DNA of 64,000 nt from CAZLWA01 sp964563165 (GCA_964563165.1 CAZLWA010000099.1:1-64000); one strand, 5' to 3'. Positions 35,962-45,388 are shown, numbered from the stretch's first letter. A program made the numbers and translations. The notes: generated by a model from the sequence alone, not told the origin.

Positions 35962-38007
35962 TTAAAAGTTGACATCAAGCGCCATCGCTATCTTCCGCAG
36001 AACTCTCCCTTTCACCGCATCACCGCCGGAGCCGACTTCGGAGACGTCTTGACGGTACAATTCCCAATACTTGACCGAAAGACGGATACCGGATTTCCAA
36101 TCATACTTCGCCAGGAGATACCATCGTTTGCCTTTGCCGGAAAAACGCGTGCTGGTAAACAGGCCGTCCATGTCGTCTTCGTATTCATATATCGCGGCAT
36201 GGCTACCCCGGATATCGAAAAAAGACAGGCGTGCAGTCATGAAAACATCACTTCGCGGTTGCAGCTTCATTTCCTGATAGAATAAGATCCCTTTTTCCCT
36301 TATTCCCGGAAATTCAGCGACGCGATACCGGGACTGTTCGACCCGCGAGCGAAGGCGGATTTCCTGAGATAAACGGTAGTCCAGCTGATAGCGAAACCGT
36401 CGCAGAGTACTTCGCTCGACCACAGTGATGTCCCGCCCCAGCACGTCCTGCGTTTTCACCGGCTCGTCTTTACGCTGATTCTTGAATAGAACGTTCAGGA
36501 CCGTTCGTTTCCATATATGCCGGTCCGCCTGGATCAGGAAATCATCGCCGGTAACCGGTTTGGGAACATCCGGAGTTCTCCAGGGAAAACGAAACACGTC
36601 GTAATAGGCCTGCACGAGCGTTCCGCGGCGGGGTTTGAGTTTGATGCCGGTATACACGCCTTCCTCATTTTGCGTTTTGCCGTTTTGCTCGCCGAAAGCA
36701 AAACCATGCAGATTATTAAAATCCTTAGCATAGTTTCGATAAAACAAAATCAATTCCACACGCGGCCAAAGCGCTTCTATTCCGGAGTTAAAAGCCATGT
36801 GATGGTTTTGATCCCGTGCCGCTTCACCGAAACAATTGAAACGATCAAAAAATATATCGTAATGGCCGCTCAGGATGCGATTGGCCGAACCGGAAAAATG
36901 ATACCGGTCGCGAATACTGTCACTTACGGTGAACGGATGATCATAGCGGCCGGCATAGCCCGTGATCCCCACCGATGAAGCGCCTATGCGGTATTCCACA
37001 TTCGCCCCGCCGAGCGATTCGAGCAAATAATTTCTTTTTGAGTTTTCCGAACTGTCGCGATGCAAGCCGCTCGTCACGACATTATTCACAGTGCGATCGG
37101 CGTTAAACGTGGCATCATAATGCACGCGCGAATAAAACACGGATACCTCAAAATCCCTTAGAAGACGAAGGCTCCGCAGATCCAATTCCGCTGCCCCGCC
37201 GAAAAGGGCAGCGCTTTCTGATGTATATTCGTAGCGGCGAATGCCGCGCCCGCGGCGCTTGACCGATTGAATGCTCTCGCTGCTTTTAGATAATCCCGTT
37301 TCACCCCACAGGGCCAGAGCTTGACCGAATTCGAGCTGGTAGTTGCCGACAATCGCTTTCCTGAAATACGGAACATTCTGGAATTCGACAAAACCCACTT
37401 GGTGGTCGTTGAGGCGATTCTCGCCGGGATCTTTTTCCAATAATCCGCCGGCTCTGACATGCGTCTGTGGTGCGTCCGGATACGGCCGGTAATCCACATA
37501 GGCACGATTGTAGATGTGATAATTATTTCCTGCATACTTACCGTTCCGCAAATTTTCACTTTGTTCTACATTGCGCGACGTTCTTTGGCGTAAGCCGCCG
37601 CTGTAATTTTTCACCTGCGCACCGCTCCGGACCGTGACAAATCCAATGATCGAATTAAAAATTTCAGGGGTCACGGCGGGAATTTTCAGAAGATCCTCTG
37701 CCGATACAAACTTTTCCCGGGAACGGTATTCGATGATTTCCTTTGCCGCCACCGACGGCATGCCAGGAATTTGCTCCAATTCATTCAGCGAAGCCTCGTT
37801 GATATCCAGCGGATTTCTCCGGTAATAGTCCAGCAGCTCGGACACTTGCGAGACTCCGGAAGATTCTGTGAAATTTTCCAGTAAATTTTCCTCGGTCGTT
37901 TCCCGGTCATCGGACGCAGGACCCTTAAAAGCCGATGAATCCTGCGCCCGCACGGGCGCTGTGCACAGAAAAAATGCGAGTAGGAACTTTTTAATCCTGA
38001 CAGCCAT
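35962..38007 (-). CDS. Secreted helix-hairpin-helix plus outer-membrane barrel protein
   Basis: This is a 681-residue protein from the ATG at 38007, which has AGAAGG upstream and a signal peptide (MAVRIKKFLLAFFLCTAPVR). A 15-residue longer start lacks an SD. Residues of about 60-130 carry two ComEA-type HhH units (LDINEASLNELEQIPGMPSV, FVSAEDLLKIPAVTPEIFNS). The remaining 550 residues alternate aromatic and polar residues as in an outer-membrane beta-barrel, with final strand AMALDVNF. The combination is known in FCB genomes without an assigned function. It is probably co-transcribed with the PorV-like gene 60 bp upstream. Confidence 0.82.
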   Translation of the reverse strand: MAVRIKKFLLAFFLCTAPVRAQDSSAFKGPASDDRETTEENLLENFTESSGVSQVSELLDYYRRNPLDINEASLNELEQIPGMPSVAAKEIIEYRSREKFVSAEDLLKIPAVTPEIFNSIIGFVTVRSGAQVKNYSGGLRQRTSRNVEQSENLRNGKYAGNNYHIYNRAYVDYRPYPDAPQTHVRAGGLLEKDPGENRLNDHQVGFVEFQNVPYFRKAIVGNYQLEFGQALALWGETGLSKSSESIQSVKRRGRGIRRYEYTSESAALFGGAAELDLRSLRLLRDFEVSVFYSRVHYDATFNADRTVNNVVTSGLHRDSSENSKRNYLLESLGGANVEYRIGASSVGITGYAGRYDHPFTVSDSIRDRYHFSGSANRILSGHYDIFFDRFNCFGEAARDQNHHMAFNSGIEALWPRVELILFYRNYAKDFNNLHGFAFGEQNGKTQNEEGVYTGIKLKPRRGTLVQAYYDVFRFPWRTPDVPKPVTGDDFLIQADRHIWKRTVLNVLFKNQRKDEPVKTQDVLGRDITVVERSTLRRFRYQLDYRLSQEIRLRSRVEQSRYRVAEFPGIREKGILFYQEMKLQPRSDVFMTARLSFFDIRGSHAAIYEYEDDMDGLFTSTRFSGKGKRWYLLAKYDWKSGIRLSVKYWELYRQDVSEVGSGGDAVKGRVLRKIAMALDVNF

Positions 38008-38067
38008 GGTAGGGTGCCTTCTCTCGATTCTAAAAAAAGCTTCCGGATCCATCCCCGGGCGCTCAAA

Positions 38068-38934
38068 TTAATTTTTGATCTGGCGCAGCGGCTTCCGATG
38101 GAGATGCAGCGACGCCGACACGGCGTGTGTGACTCCCAGATCCGGGTGAGAATAGATCGCATAGTCGATCGCTGCCGGGCCGAAATCAAATCCCAATCCC
38201 GCGGAAAACCTGGACGGCTCTGATGCGACACCGATCCGCAAAAACAGTTTTCCAAGAAACTGATACTCGGCACCCGCACGGATATCCGTGGGAAATTTTA
38301 CGTCCTTATAAATATCCGTATTCAGGGTCAGGGCATCGAGTATGCGATAACTGACGCCCAGGCAAAAAACCTGCGGCAGCTTATCGTGCGAGATCGAAGG
38401 ACGATTCATGTTTTTCGAAGAAAACCCGAGCGTTATTTTTTCATGCGGCTTGAACAACAGTCCGATATCCATACCGGGCGTACCGGCGGAACCTCCGTTC
38501 CTGATGGCGAGATAATAATAGTTGAAAGCCAGCCCGAAAATTAATTTCTGCCGGAATGATTGACTGTAGGCCAAACCGATCGTCGTCTCGCGATAGAGAT
38601 CGAAACCATACGATTCAAAATTGATCGTGCCGTTTCCAAAGGCTGCCGGATAGGTAAAATTAAATGCGGCGGTCGTGAGATCGCTGATATTGAACGGCAC
38701 GGAATAAAAAGCCTGCACATTCGGATTGCTGATCAGCCAAAGCCCGGCCGGATTGTAATAGACGGCATCGCCGCTATTTGCCGCGGCTGTAAATGCTCCG
38801 CCCATGCCCAGAGGGCGGGCGCCCTTTTTCGTGTCGAATGAGGCGCTAACGTTTTGTGCGATCAAGATGCCGATACACAAAAAGACAGTATGCCGCAGGC
38901 GAATGAGAATTTTCTTTAGCAAAAAATCCTCCAT
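38068..38934 (-). CDS. PorV/PorQ-like outer membrane protein
   Basis: This is a protein of about 288 residues. A signal peptide ends near NVSAS, followed by KKGARPLGMGGAFTAAAN and DAVYYNPAGLW, the PorV/PorQ/FadL-like opening. Beta strands run to the end. I gave the ATG at 38934, but a TTG at 38922 has a perfect GGAGGA six bases upstream and may be the true start. In type IX systems PorV shuttles substrates. No other T9SS gene is in the window, so that role is not shown. Confidence 0.8.
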   Translation of the reverse strand: MEDFLLKKILIRLRHTVFLCIGILIAQNVSASFDTKKGARPLGMGGAFTAAANSGDAVYYNPAGLWLISNPNVQAFYSVPFNISDLTTAAFNFTYPAAFGNGTINFESYGFDLYRETTIGLAYSQSFRQKLIFGLAFNYYYLAIRNGGSAGTPGMDIGLLFKPHEKITLGFSSKNMNRPSISHDKLPQVFCLGVSYRILDALTLNTDIYKDVKFPTDIRAGAEYQFLGKLFLRIGVASEPSRFSAGLGFDFGPAAIDYAIYSHPDLGVTHAVSASLHLHRKPLRQIKN

Positions 38935-39173
38935 AATCAACGACCGTATAAATGTTCCAAGGTCTCACGTTTAAGTGAAAAAGAATCGGAATGAGATCAA
39001 AGCGCCACGAAATAGAGTTAGAAAAAAAAGTATTGAAATGAAGTAATCCCCCGATAGAGTTGTATAACTTACACTTGCGCATTTTAGTTGTCAAGAATTT
39101 TCTACAGATTTATTATTGTTGAACAAGTGTCATAACTTTCTTAACATTCTTCATCGTTTACACCCCAATCATC

Positions 39174-39974
39174 ATGGCGGCACTCCCTTATAGATTTGCC
39201 CTGATTACCGGCGCATCGAGCGGTATCGGCGAAGCACTGGCGCGGGCATTGGCCGGGCAGCGCATTTCCGTGGTCCTCGTCGCCCGTACCAAGGACAAAC
39301 TGGAATCGCTGGCAGAAGAACTTAAATCGGAGCATGTGCAGACCCTTGCGCTGCCGATTGACGTAACGTCTCCGGATGCCGATAAAATCCTTTTCAACAA
39401 GCTTCAGGAGAATCACATTGAAATTGATCTGCTGGTGAACAATGCCGGATTTGGATCGTACGGGTATTTTCACGAAGCCGTGCCGGATAAGCAATTCGCA
39501 ATGATCGATCTGAATATCAAGGCGCTGGTAAAACTGACTTATCGTTTCTTACAACCTATGATCCGAAACAATCACGGTGCAATCCTGAATGTTTCCTCTT
39601 TGGCAGGTTTTCAAGCCGTACCGTTCATGGCAACCTACGCCGCAACGAAGGCGTTTGTGACCCATTTTTCAGCCGCGTTGTCGTCGGAACTTCGCGGTAC
39701 CGGCATTCGGGTGGTCGCATTGTGCCCTGGAAGAACAAAAACCAATTTCCAGACGACGGCGGGAAGCAACGTGGTCCACATTCGCTCGAGATCCGCAAGT
39801 GTTGAACAAGTGGTTGCCACTGCCATGAAAGCGCTTACGCACAACCGGCCCCTTGCCATTGAAGGCTTTACGAATAAATGCGCCCTCCATGTGCAGAGAT
39901 TTTTTCCGCGACAATTTATTCTTAACGTGACGCGAAAAATTTTTGATCCAAAATCTAAGAAGGAGTTACTATGA
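39174..39974 (+). CDS. Short-chain dehydrogenase/reductase
   Basis: This is a 266-residue classical SDR. TGASSGIG (residues 12-19) is the cofactor loop and NNAG lies at 89-92. The catalytic Ser is in NVSSLAG (about 141), followed by Y155 and K159 in YAATK. ALCPGRTKTNF is typical of the DltE/YqjQ-like subgroup. It is cytosolic and the substrate is unknown. Its stop overlaps the start of the superoxide dismutase gene by four bases (ATGA). The last codons (AAGGAG) serve as the SD for that gene. Confidence 0.92.
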   Translation: MAALPYRFALITGASSGIGEALARALAGQRISVVLVARTKDKLESLAEELKSEHVQTLALPIDVTSPDADKILFNKLQENHIEIDLLVNNAGFGSYGYFHEAVPDKQFAMIDLNIKALVKLTYRFLQPMIRNNHGAILNVSSLAGFQAVPFMATYAATKAFVTHFSAALSSELRGTGIRVVALCPGRTKTNFQTTAGSNVVHIRSRSASVEQVVATAMKALTHNRPLAIEGFTNKCALHVQRFFPRQFILNVTRKIFDPKSKKELL

Positions 39975-40687
39975 AATCAGACAATACCCGGCGTACCTTC
40001 CTCAAAACGTCATTGATGGCGGCGGCGGGAACGCTTATTTCCGCGCCCTTGGAAAACAATATTTTCGCGCTTTCCACCGAGAATGAATTTACACTGCCTG
40101 CACTTCCGTATGACGCTAACGCGCTGGAGCCCCATATCGACACGCTGACGATGCAGATTCATCACGACAAACATCATAAGGCTTACGTCGATAAATTGAA
40201 CGACGCGGTCAAGACGGCCAATGCGGGCGGAAAGTCATTGGAGGCACTGTGCGAAAACATATCAACGTATCCCGCTGCGATCCGCAATAACGGCGGCGGG
40301 CATTGGAATCATTCGATGTTCTGGTCCTTAATGAAACCGGGCGGCGGCGGCGCGCCCGGCGGTCCGATTGGCGACGCCATCAAAACCCATTTCGGATCTT
40401 TCGATGAATTCAAGAATAAATTTTCGGCAGCAGCACTGGGACGCTTTGGCTCCGGTTGGGCATGGCTTGTTGCCGGTAAGGGTAAACTGGAGATCGGCTC
40501 GACACCGAACCAAGACAATCCGTTGATGGACGTATCTGATTTCAAAGGCGTCCCCCTATTGTGCCTGGATGTGTGGGAGCATGCGTATTATTTGAAATAT
40601 CAGAATAAGCGCGCCGATTACGTCAATGCATGGTGGAATGTGATCCATTGGGATGTGGTCAATAAGCGTTTTGCAGCCGTAAAATAA
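39971..40687 (+). CDS. Tat-exported superoxide dismutase (Mn/Fe family)
   Basis: This is a 238-residue protein. A twin-arginine signal RRTFLK (residues 7-12) precedes a full SOD domain from about 38. The metal ligands are H64 (QIHHDKHH), H114 (HWNHSMFW), D200 and H204 (DVWEHAYYLKY). GGHWNHSMFW and FGSGWAWLV lean toward the manganese type. It would remove superoxide in the periplasm. It is translationally coupled to the SDR gene upstream, and a small PCD gene follows 40 bp downstream. Confidence 0.95.
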   Translation: MKSDNTRRTFLKTSLMAAAGTLISAPLENNIFALSTENEFTLPALPYDANALEPHIDTLTMQIHHDKHHKAYVDKLNDAVKTANAGGKSLEALCENISTYPAAIRNNGGGHWNHSMFWSLMKPGGGGAPGGPIGDAIKTHFGSFDEFKNKFSAAALGRFGSGWAWLVAGKGKLEIGSTPNQDNPLMDVSDFKGVPLLCLDVWEHAYYLKYQNKRADYVNAWWNVIHWDVVNKRFAAVK

Positions 40688-40726
40688 TTGACTGAACCTT
40701 TTCTAATTGTGTTGAAAGGAATTGCT

Positions 40727-41008
40727 ATGGAAAGAATAAAGCTCAGTGAAAAAGAAATTCAATCTCAACTAAAAGACTTGCCTCAGTGGAAGCATACCGA
40801 CGGCAAGCTGCGCAGAGACTTTCAATTTGGTAATTTTGTGAAAGCCTTCGGTTTTATGTCCAGCGTCGCCCTATTGGCCGAATCCATGAACCATCATCCT
40901 GATTGGTCTAACGTGTACAACCGGGTCACCATCGAACTCTCCACGCACGATGCCGGCGGTATCACGGAATACGACTTTGAGCTGGCAAAGCAAATTGACC
41001 AACTTTAA
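40727..41008 (+). CDS. Pterin-4a-carbinolamine dehydratase
   Basis: This is a 93-residue protein, the usual PCD/DCoH length. FGFMSSVALLAESMNHHPDW and SNVYNRVTIELSTHDAGGIT contain the conserved active-site histidines and the NHHPDWxNVYN motif. It dehydrates 4a-hydroxytetrahydropterin, recycling the cofactor of aromatic amino acid hydroxylases, none of which is in the window. I chose the ATG at 40727 because GAAAGGA lies upstream. The longer frame from 40688 has no SD. Confidence 0.93.
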   Translation: MERIKLSEKEIQSQLKDLPQWKHTDGKLRRDFQFGNFVKAFGFMSSVALLAESMNHHPDWSNVYNRVTIELSTHDAGGITEYDFELAKQIDQL

Positions 41009-41098
41009 AAATATAACTGTTGCAATCGGGGCTTACTATTTGTTAACTTTTTTTGTCTATTCACCTATCTGTTCACATCAACTTACTTGAGGAATTTC

Positions 41099-42715
41099 AT
41101 GAGCCAAGCGGAAACCACATTAAACGTAACCGACGAGCGCCGAAAGAATTTTGAACTGCGCGCCATTATCGAATACTTGTCGGAATCGGCGAATCAATCG
41201 CATCAGTCTTCGTGGGAATGCATTTCCGAAGTTTACAAGCTAATGAACGAAATTCTCAGAGAGAGTAAGGACCTTTCAGTCTCGGAAGACCTTTTGAATA
41301 CGTTCGAAACCAACCGCCGCATCATCGAAGACATCTACAATCCCCAGGATAAAAAGAAGATCGGTTTATCCAATCCCCTGGCCGCTTATTTCATGAAATT
41401 GAAGGACATCACTGACCGGATATTGCATCCTTCGGCTAAAAATAGATTTCCTTCCGAAGAACCGGACGATCTCAAACAAAAGCTCGATACGTTTTTCCGC
41501 GATTACGCGGTCAAATTAATTGTAGACCAGCGCGTGGTACTTTTGATGCTGATGACCGTGATCTATCGAAAATTACAAAACCTTCCCACGCAGGATCTCA
41601 AGACGGCCGTCGCCCGTTTTGCGGACATTCTGAAGGACCATTCGATCCGCCCGGATCGCGCGCTGACTATTTTGATTTACAACTTATGCCACTCGTCGGT
41701 CGAAGCCATTGAAGAAACGGACTACGCGCACGCCAGTCTTTACTGCGAACGCGCGGTGGAGCTTTTTAAGATGATCCCCAACGAGTCCAAAGTCAAAGAC
41801 GCCATCCGCTCGCAGATCGAAGACGCCATGCGTATCACTACGGAACGGCTGGTAAATCGTATTCAAGAGAAGGGGGAAAACGAAGAAATTGAGATCGTGG
41901 AATCCGTTGTGGCCAGGCTGGTCAATATCGATCTCATTGCCTATTTGCTCCCGCAATTGGTGTTCTTTTTGGTGCGCGCGCAAAAATACGAAGACTGTAT
42001 GCGGCATCTCGACCGCATCCTGAATGCAGAAAATTTAAGCGGGGAGTTTCTGGATTACCAAACGGCGATCACGATCGGATTCGAATGGTGCGATTCATTG
42101 CTCAAAGCAGAGAGGTATTCTCGCGGCCAGGTCGATTTTAGTTTCTTTCAACGAGAAAAAGATAATATCGCCCGGGCTTTCAACCTGGCGAAATCCATAC
42201 GCATTCCTCCGATGGAAGACGAAACCTTTTACAATTCAGAAGTTGAAAAATTGGCGGTTACCTTCAGTCATTTGGGAACTTTGTTTTTTGTAACGGATCG
42301 TATCGACCTGGCGTCCGAATCCTACCAAAAAAGTTTTGAGACCATTCTCACGAAACGCTGTTCGCGGAACCGTGATTCCGTGGATGAGGTCATGGACCGC
42401 TACAAAGATACACTCTATCATCCGCTCAACAGCGCCCCGATGGAGGCACACCCGCTGATCGGCCTTTTCGCGTCGGATAAAGGCTATGATTTCTTACTGG
42501 AGGCACAGATCAAAAAATTCGAGGAGGAAGGAATCCCTTACAAGCGGGAAGAACAGAATTTTGCCGCTTTGAACAATCCGCAAAAACAGATGATCTCCGA
42601 TTTGATGGACGCTTCCAAGAACAAACTCCATCACCACTTCGCCGAACCTTTTGCCGCCTACAAACCTTTCATCGAACACCGATTCAGGCAAGTCAAAGAG
42701 AAGATGAAAATTTAA
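41099..42715 (+). CDS. Helical cytosolic protein of unknown function
   Basis: This is a 538-residue protein from the ATG at 41099 with GAGGA upstream. I do not recognise a family. It has no leader and no TM segment. It is mostly alpha-helical. A TPR-like part around residues 395-440 (VTFSHLGTLFFVTDRIDLAS, ESYQKSFETIL) suggests a solenoid. The C-terminal part is H/F/K-rich (KNKLHHHFAEPFAAYKPFIE). It resembles the 856-residue protein at 24763-27333 in overall composition, but I see no clear alignment. It is probably a single-gene transcript. Confidence 0.75.
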   Translation: MSQAETTLNVTDERRKNFELRAIIEYLSESANQSHQSSWECISEVYKLMNEILRESKDLSVSEDLLNTFETNRRIIEDIYNPQDKKKIGLSNPLAAYFMKLKDITDRILHPSAKNRFPSEEPDDLKQKLDTFFRDYAVKLIVDQRVVLLMLMTVIYRKLQNLPTQDLKTAVARFADILKDHSIRPDRALTILIYNLCHSSVEAIEETDYAHASLYCERAVELFKMIPNESKVKDAIRSQIEDAMRITTERLVNRIQEKGENEEIEIVESVVARLVNIDLIAYLLPQLVFFLVRAQKYEDCMRHLDRILNAENLSGEFLDYQTAITIGFEWCDSLLKAERYSRGQVDFSFFQREKDNIARAFNLAKSIRIPPMEDETFYNSEVEKLAVTFSHLGTLFFVTDRIDLASESYQKSFETILTKRCSRNRDSVDEVMDRYKDTLYHPLNSAPMEAHPLIGLFASDKGYDFLLEAQIKKFEEEGIPYKREEQNFAALNNPQKQMISDLMDASKNKLHHHFAEPFAAYKPFIEHRFRQVKEKMKI

Positions 42716-42795
42716 TTCTTAATCAATGGATTGTATTTTCGTAAATGGAACCACGGTCCGAAAGAATCAGGGATTCAATATCCATTGGACAGGTT

Positions 42796-43209
42796 TCATA
42801 AACGGTACAGCATCAAATAGATCGCCACGCCGCTCACGGAAACGAATATCCATACGGGCCACACCCAGTGCACCAGCCTTTTGTGCTTATCGTATTGCTC
42901 ATGCAGGGCGAACCAGACCGCCGCTACAATAAACGGCGTCATCACAGCCGCCAGGATCACATGCGGAATGAGAATAATAAAATAAACTGCGCGGGTCCAA
43001 TCGTGATAGGGATACGGTACCGATCCGGCCTGAATATGATAGATCACATACGAGGTGAGAAAGAGCAGCGATGAACCAAGAGCACACAGCATAATTTTTT
43101 TATGCGTCGTACGATGCCCCTTTTTGATCTGAATATATCCTGCGATCAAAAGCATCGCGCTGACAAAGTTCAGCGCTGCATTCAGCGTCGGCAGATCGTG
43201 TGTGCTCAA
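42796..43209 (-). CDS. DUF420 (CtaM-like) membrane protein
   Basis: This is a 137-residue protein with four TM helices. DLPTLNAALN, IQIKKGHRTTHKKIML, YHDWTRAVYFIILIPHVILA and HKRLVHWVWPVWIFVSVSG are DUF420 features. Members (CtaM in Bacillus) are needed for assembly of heme-copper oxidases. It is the last gene of the respiratory cluster and overlaps the SCO gene by four bases. Confidence 0.92.
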   Translation of the reverse strand: MSTHDLPTLNAALNFVSAMLLIAGYIQIKKGHRTTHKKIMLCALGSSLLFLTSYVIYHIQAGSVPYPYHDWTRAVYFIILIPHVILAAVMTPFIVAAVWFALHEQYDKHKRLVHWVWPVWIFVSVSGVAIYLMLYRL

Positions 43210-43802
43210 TTTAATTCCCTGACCAATTCGCGAATGTGCGTTTTCAGCATCTTCACACTCGCCGGTTCTTCACTGCTGTAATAACCCCGGATACGCGCCT
43301 GATCGTCCACCAGCACCAATTTTGTACTGTGCATGGTAGGCAGTTCACCGCCGAGTAAAAACACTTGTTCCGATAATTTGTGCACTTCTTCAATCGGTCC
43401 CCGCAAAAAAGCCCAGCGTTGATCGGTGGCGCCGTAATTCAAAGCGTACTGCTGAAGCGCGGCCAGCGAATCGCGCCCCGGATCCACGGAAATGGAAACA
43501 AATTGAATTTTATCCGAAACGGCATAGAGCTTGTATAATTCCGCAACCTGTGCATTCATGCGCGGGCAAGGGCCGGGACATGTCGTAAAGAAAAAATTGA
43601 CGACCGTTATCTTTCCTTTCATTTCGCTCAGGCCAAACGGCCGGCCGCCGCGCTCCGTGAATTCAAACGGCGTCACCCGGCCGATCACCGGAAGCTCGGC
43701 GCGAGAGAGGTTGGCATTATAGATAACGATCGAGGCTCCGATCATCAACCCGACCGCTCCCGCCGTTACCCATAGGAACATTTTTGTTTTTTTCTCATCC
43801 AT
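43206..43802 (-). CDS. SCO1/SenC copper chaperone (second copy)
   Basis: This is a 198-residue protein from the ATG at 43802. One N-terminal TM anchor spans about 8-28. The thioredoxin-like SCO domain has C75 and C79 in TTCPGPCP and H158 in PTMHSTKLVLVD, the copper ligands. It delivers copper to the CuA site of CoxB. It overlaps the DUF420 gene. The region upstream holds a ctaA remnant. An earlier TTG start at 43856 is less likely. Confidence 0.93.
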   Translation of the reverse strand: MDEKKTKMFLWVTAGAVGLMIGASIVIYNANLSRAELPVIGRVTPFEFTERGGRPFGLSEMKGKITVVNFFFTTCPGPCPRMNAQVAELYKLYAVSDKIQFVSISVDPGRDSLAALQQYALNYGATDQRWAFLRGPIEEVHKLSEQVFLLGGELPTMHSTKLVLVDDQARIRGYYSSEEPASVKMLKTHIRELVRELN

Positions 43803-43900
43803 AAATATTAATTTGTCTGTCCTTCCTGCGTAATCGGGAATCCGCCAGCCAGACAAACCGTTTTACAAATATTCTACGCCAAATCCGCGTTAATGTAAAA

Positions 43901-44086
43901 TTAATATGACTGGGATCCATGTCGGGCGGAGGTTGGACTTTGTTCGTCGGCGGATCCGGCTGAAAAACACTTTGGCCAATCCGGACAGCCCCATCCGGCG
44001 CCGGATACGCGCACCAGGCCCCCGATAGAAATCAACACATATATGGCGATCGTGGAAGGAAGGGCCGGGCGTCTGAAACTATTCAA
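43901..44086 (-). pseudogene. ctaA: Fragment of heme A synthase (ctaA/COX15)
   Basis: This 61-codon frame encodes the first TM helix of CtaA and the hallmark GLVRVSGAGWGCPDWPKCF, then goes out of register and stops. In another frame the bases right after CF read QPDPPTNKV, where CtaA proteins have a PPT. This suggests a frameshift followed by deletion of the remaining seven TM helices. The frame begins with a TTG and no good SD. It sits exactly where ctaA would be expected, between the subunit IV and SCO genes. No intact copy is in the window. Confidence 0.65.
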
Positions 44087-44146
44087 GAAATCTCTTTCGC
44101 TTCTTTACGGGTAGGAAATGCAGAAGATCAAGCTGATTATAAAATA

Positions 44147-44575
44147 TTATTTCTTTTCGTCCGCTTTGGTTGAATCTGCGTTCACAGGCGATGCGGCACC
44201 TGGCAATTCCGTATTTGCTTTCGTCGAATCAACCTGATAAATCACCGCTTTCGGATTGATCGGTTTATTCACGATATCATAAATATCGTCGCGTCTCATG
44301 GTATCAAACATTGAGAGCGTAATAAAAATTGCCAGGAATACGATCGATGCCGCAAAAACGACAAAATATAATTTATTATCATAATACAGGTGCATGAACA
44401 CAAATGCCACCAGCAGCGCCTTGGTCGCCGCGATCGCCATGGCCACTACCAAATTCCATTCTCCAAAATGAAAGCGGGAAACGAAAACCGTTATCGCAGT
44501 CAAAACGAGCAGGGCGGCCGCCACGGCCAAATACGTGTGGATCGGCAAAATATGCTCTTTGGAATCGTTGCTCAT
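44147..44575 (-). CDS. Cytochrome c oxidase subunit IV (prokaryotic type)
   Basis: This is a 142-residue protein with three TM helices at about 14-33, 42-62 and 70-91. HTYLAVAAALLVLTAITVFV, ATKALLVAFVFMHLYYDNK and LFITLSMFDT-like segments are typical of the small subunit IV of caa3 oxidases. The C-terminal 40 residues are a hydrophilic tail. The gene lies 4 bp after coxC in the same direction. Confidence 0.9.
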   Translation of the reverse strand: MSNDSKEHILPIHTYLAVAAALLVLTAITVFVSRFHFGEWNLVVAMAIAATKALLVAFVFMHLYYDNKLYFVVFAASIVFLAIFITLSMFDTMRRDDIYDIVNKPINPKAVIYQVDSTKANTELPGAASPVNADSTKADEKK

Positions 44576-44579
44576 GAGA

Positions 44580-45245
44580 TTATCCTATCAAATAAAATAA
44601 AGGGAATAAGAATATCCAGATCAAATCCACCAAGTGCCAAAACAATCCCGTGACCTCGATCGGCGTGTAATATTCGCTCGAATAGGTATTTTTGGAGGTT
44701 TTATAGATCAACCAGCTGATCACGGCCATACCGCCCAATACGTGTAATCCGTGCAGTCCCGTCATCATGAAATAAATGCTGAAGAAAATGTGCGGATTGT
44801 TGCCTTCTATTTCTGTAAACGTGTAATATTTTCCCGGTAATTGGCCTTCGTGAAATTTGTGGCTGTATTCAAAATATTTTATCACCAGAAATGTCGCCGC
44901 CAGTAAAATAGTCAGGAACAAGAAGACCATCGTTTGTTTCTTCATGTTCAACTGCATGCTTCGGATCCCTAACGCCATAGTCAGAGAACTCGTGATGAGA
45001 ACCACGGTATTGATCGTTCCCATCGCCACATCGAGCACCGAATGCGCGTTATGAAACATTTCCGGATACCAGGAGCGGTAGACCGCGTACGCGCAAAAAA
45101 GTCCGCCGAACGTAAGCACTTCGGTTAATAGGAAAAACCACATTCCCAGTTTCGCCGCATCCTTCTGCTGCACGGAATCTGCGAAATGGTGCTGCAAATG
45201 CGCCGGATGATTATCGGCATGTTCTACGGCATGTTCAACTGACAT
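44580..45245 (-). CDS. coxC: Cytochrome c oxidase subunit III
   Basis: This is a 221-residue protein from the ATG at 45245 with TAAGGA upstream. An upstream 24-residue extension would be encoded by an AT-rich repeat. Five TM helices are present. KLGMWFFLLTEVLTFGGLF, GTINTVVLITSSLTMALG, MMTGLHGLHVLGGM and FWHLVDLIWIFLFPLFYL are subunit III motifs. It is part of the caa3 oxidase in the inner membrane. Confidence 0.96.
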   Translation of the reverse strand: MSVEHAVEHADNHPAHLQHHFADSVQQKDAAKLGMWFFLLTEVLTFGGLFCAYAVYRSWYPEMFHNAHSVLDVAMGTINTVVLITSSLTMALGIRSMQLNMKKQTMVFLFLTILLAATFLVIKYFEYSHKFHEGQLPGKYYTFTEIEGNNPHIFFSIYFMMTGLHGLHVLGGMAVISWLIYKTSKNTYSSEYYTPIEVTGLFWHLVDLIWIFLFPLFYLIG

Positions 45246-45279
45246 AAACTGCTTCCTTAAAGATTTCTTAATGAGCGCA

Positions 45280-45388
45280 TACCAAAAAAATACCAAATCA
45301 CAAAATACAAATACCAAATAAATCTCAAATTACAAATTCAAAACAATTCCCGCTTTCGTTGGAATTTGGGACTTGTCATTTGGAATTT
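45280..45388 (-). repeat. AT-rich dispersed repeat between coxA and coxC (copy 1)
   Basis: AAATCACAAAATACAAATACCAAAT (45295-45319) matches 24 of 25 bases with the reverse complement of the right arm of the element at 51224-51370. CAAATTCAAAAC and GGAATTTGGGACTTG are also shared. The last codons and TGA of coxA (NSK-stop) are encoded by the element. Confidence 0.85.
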
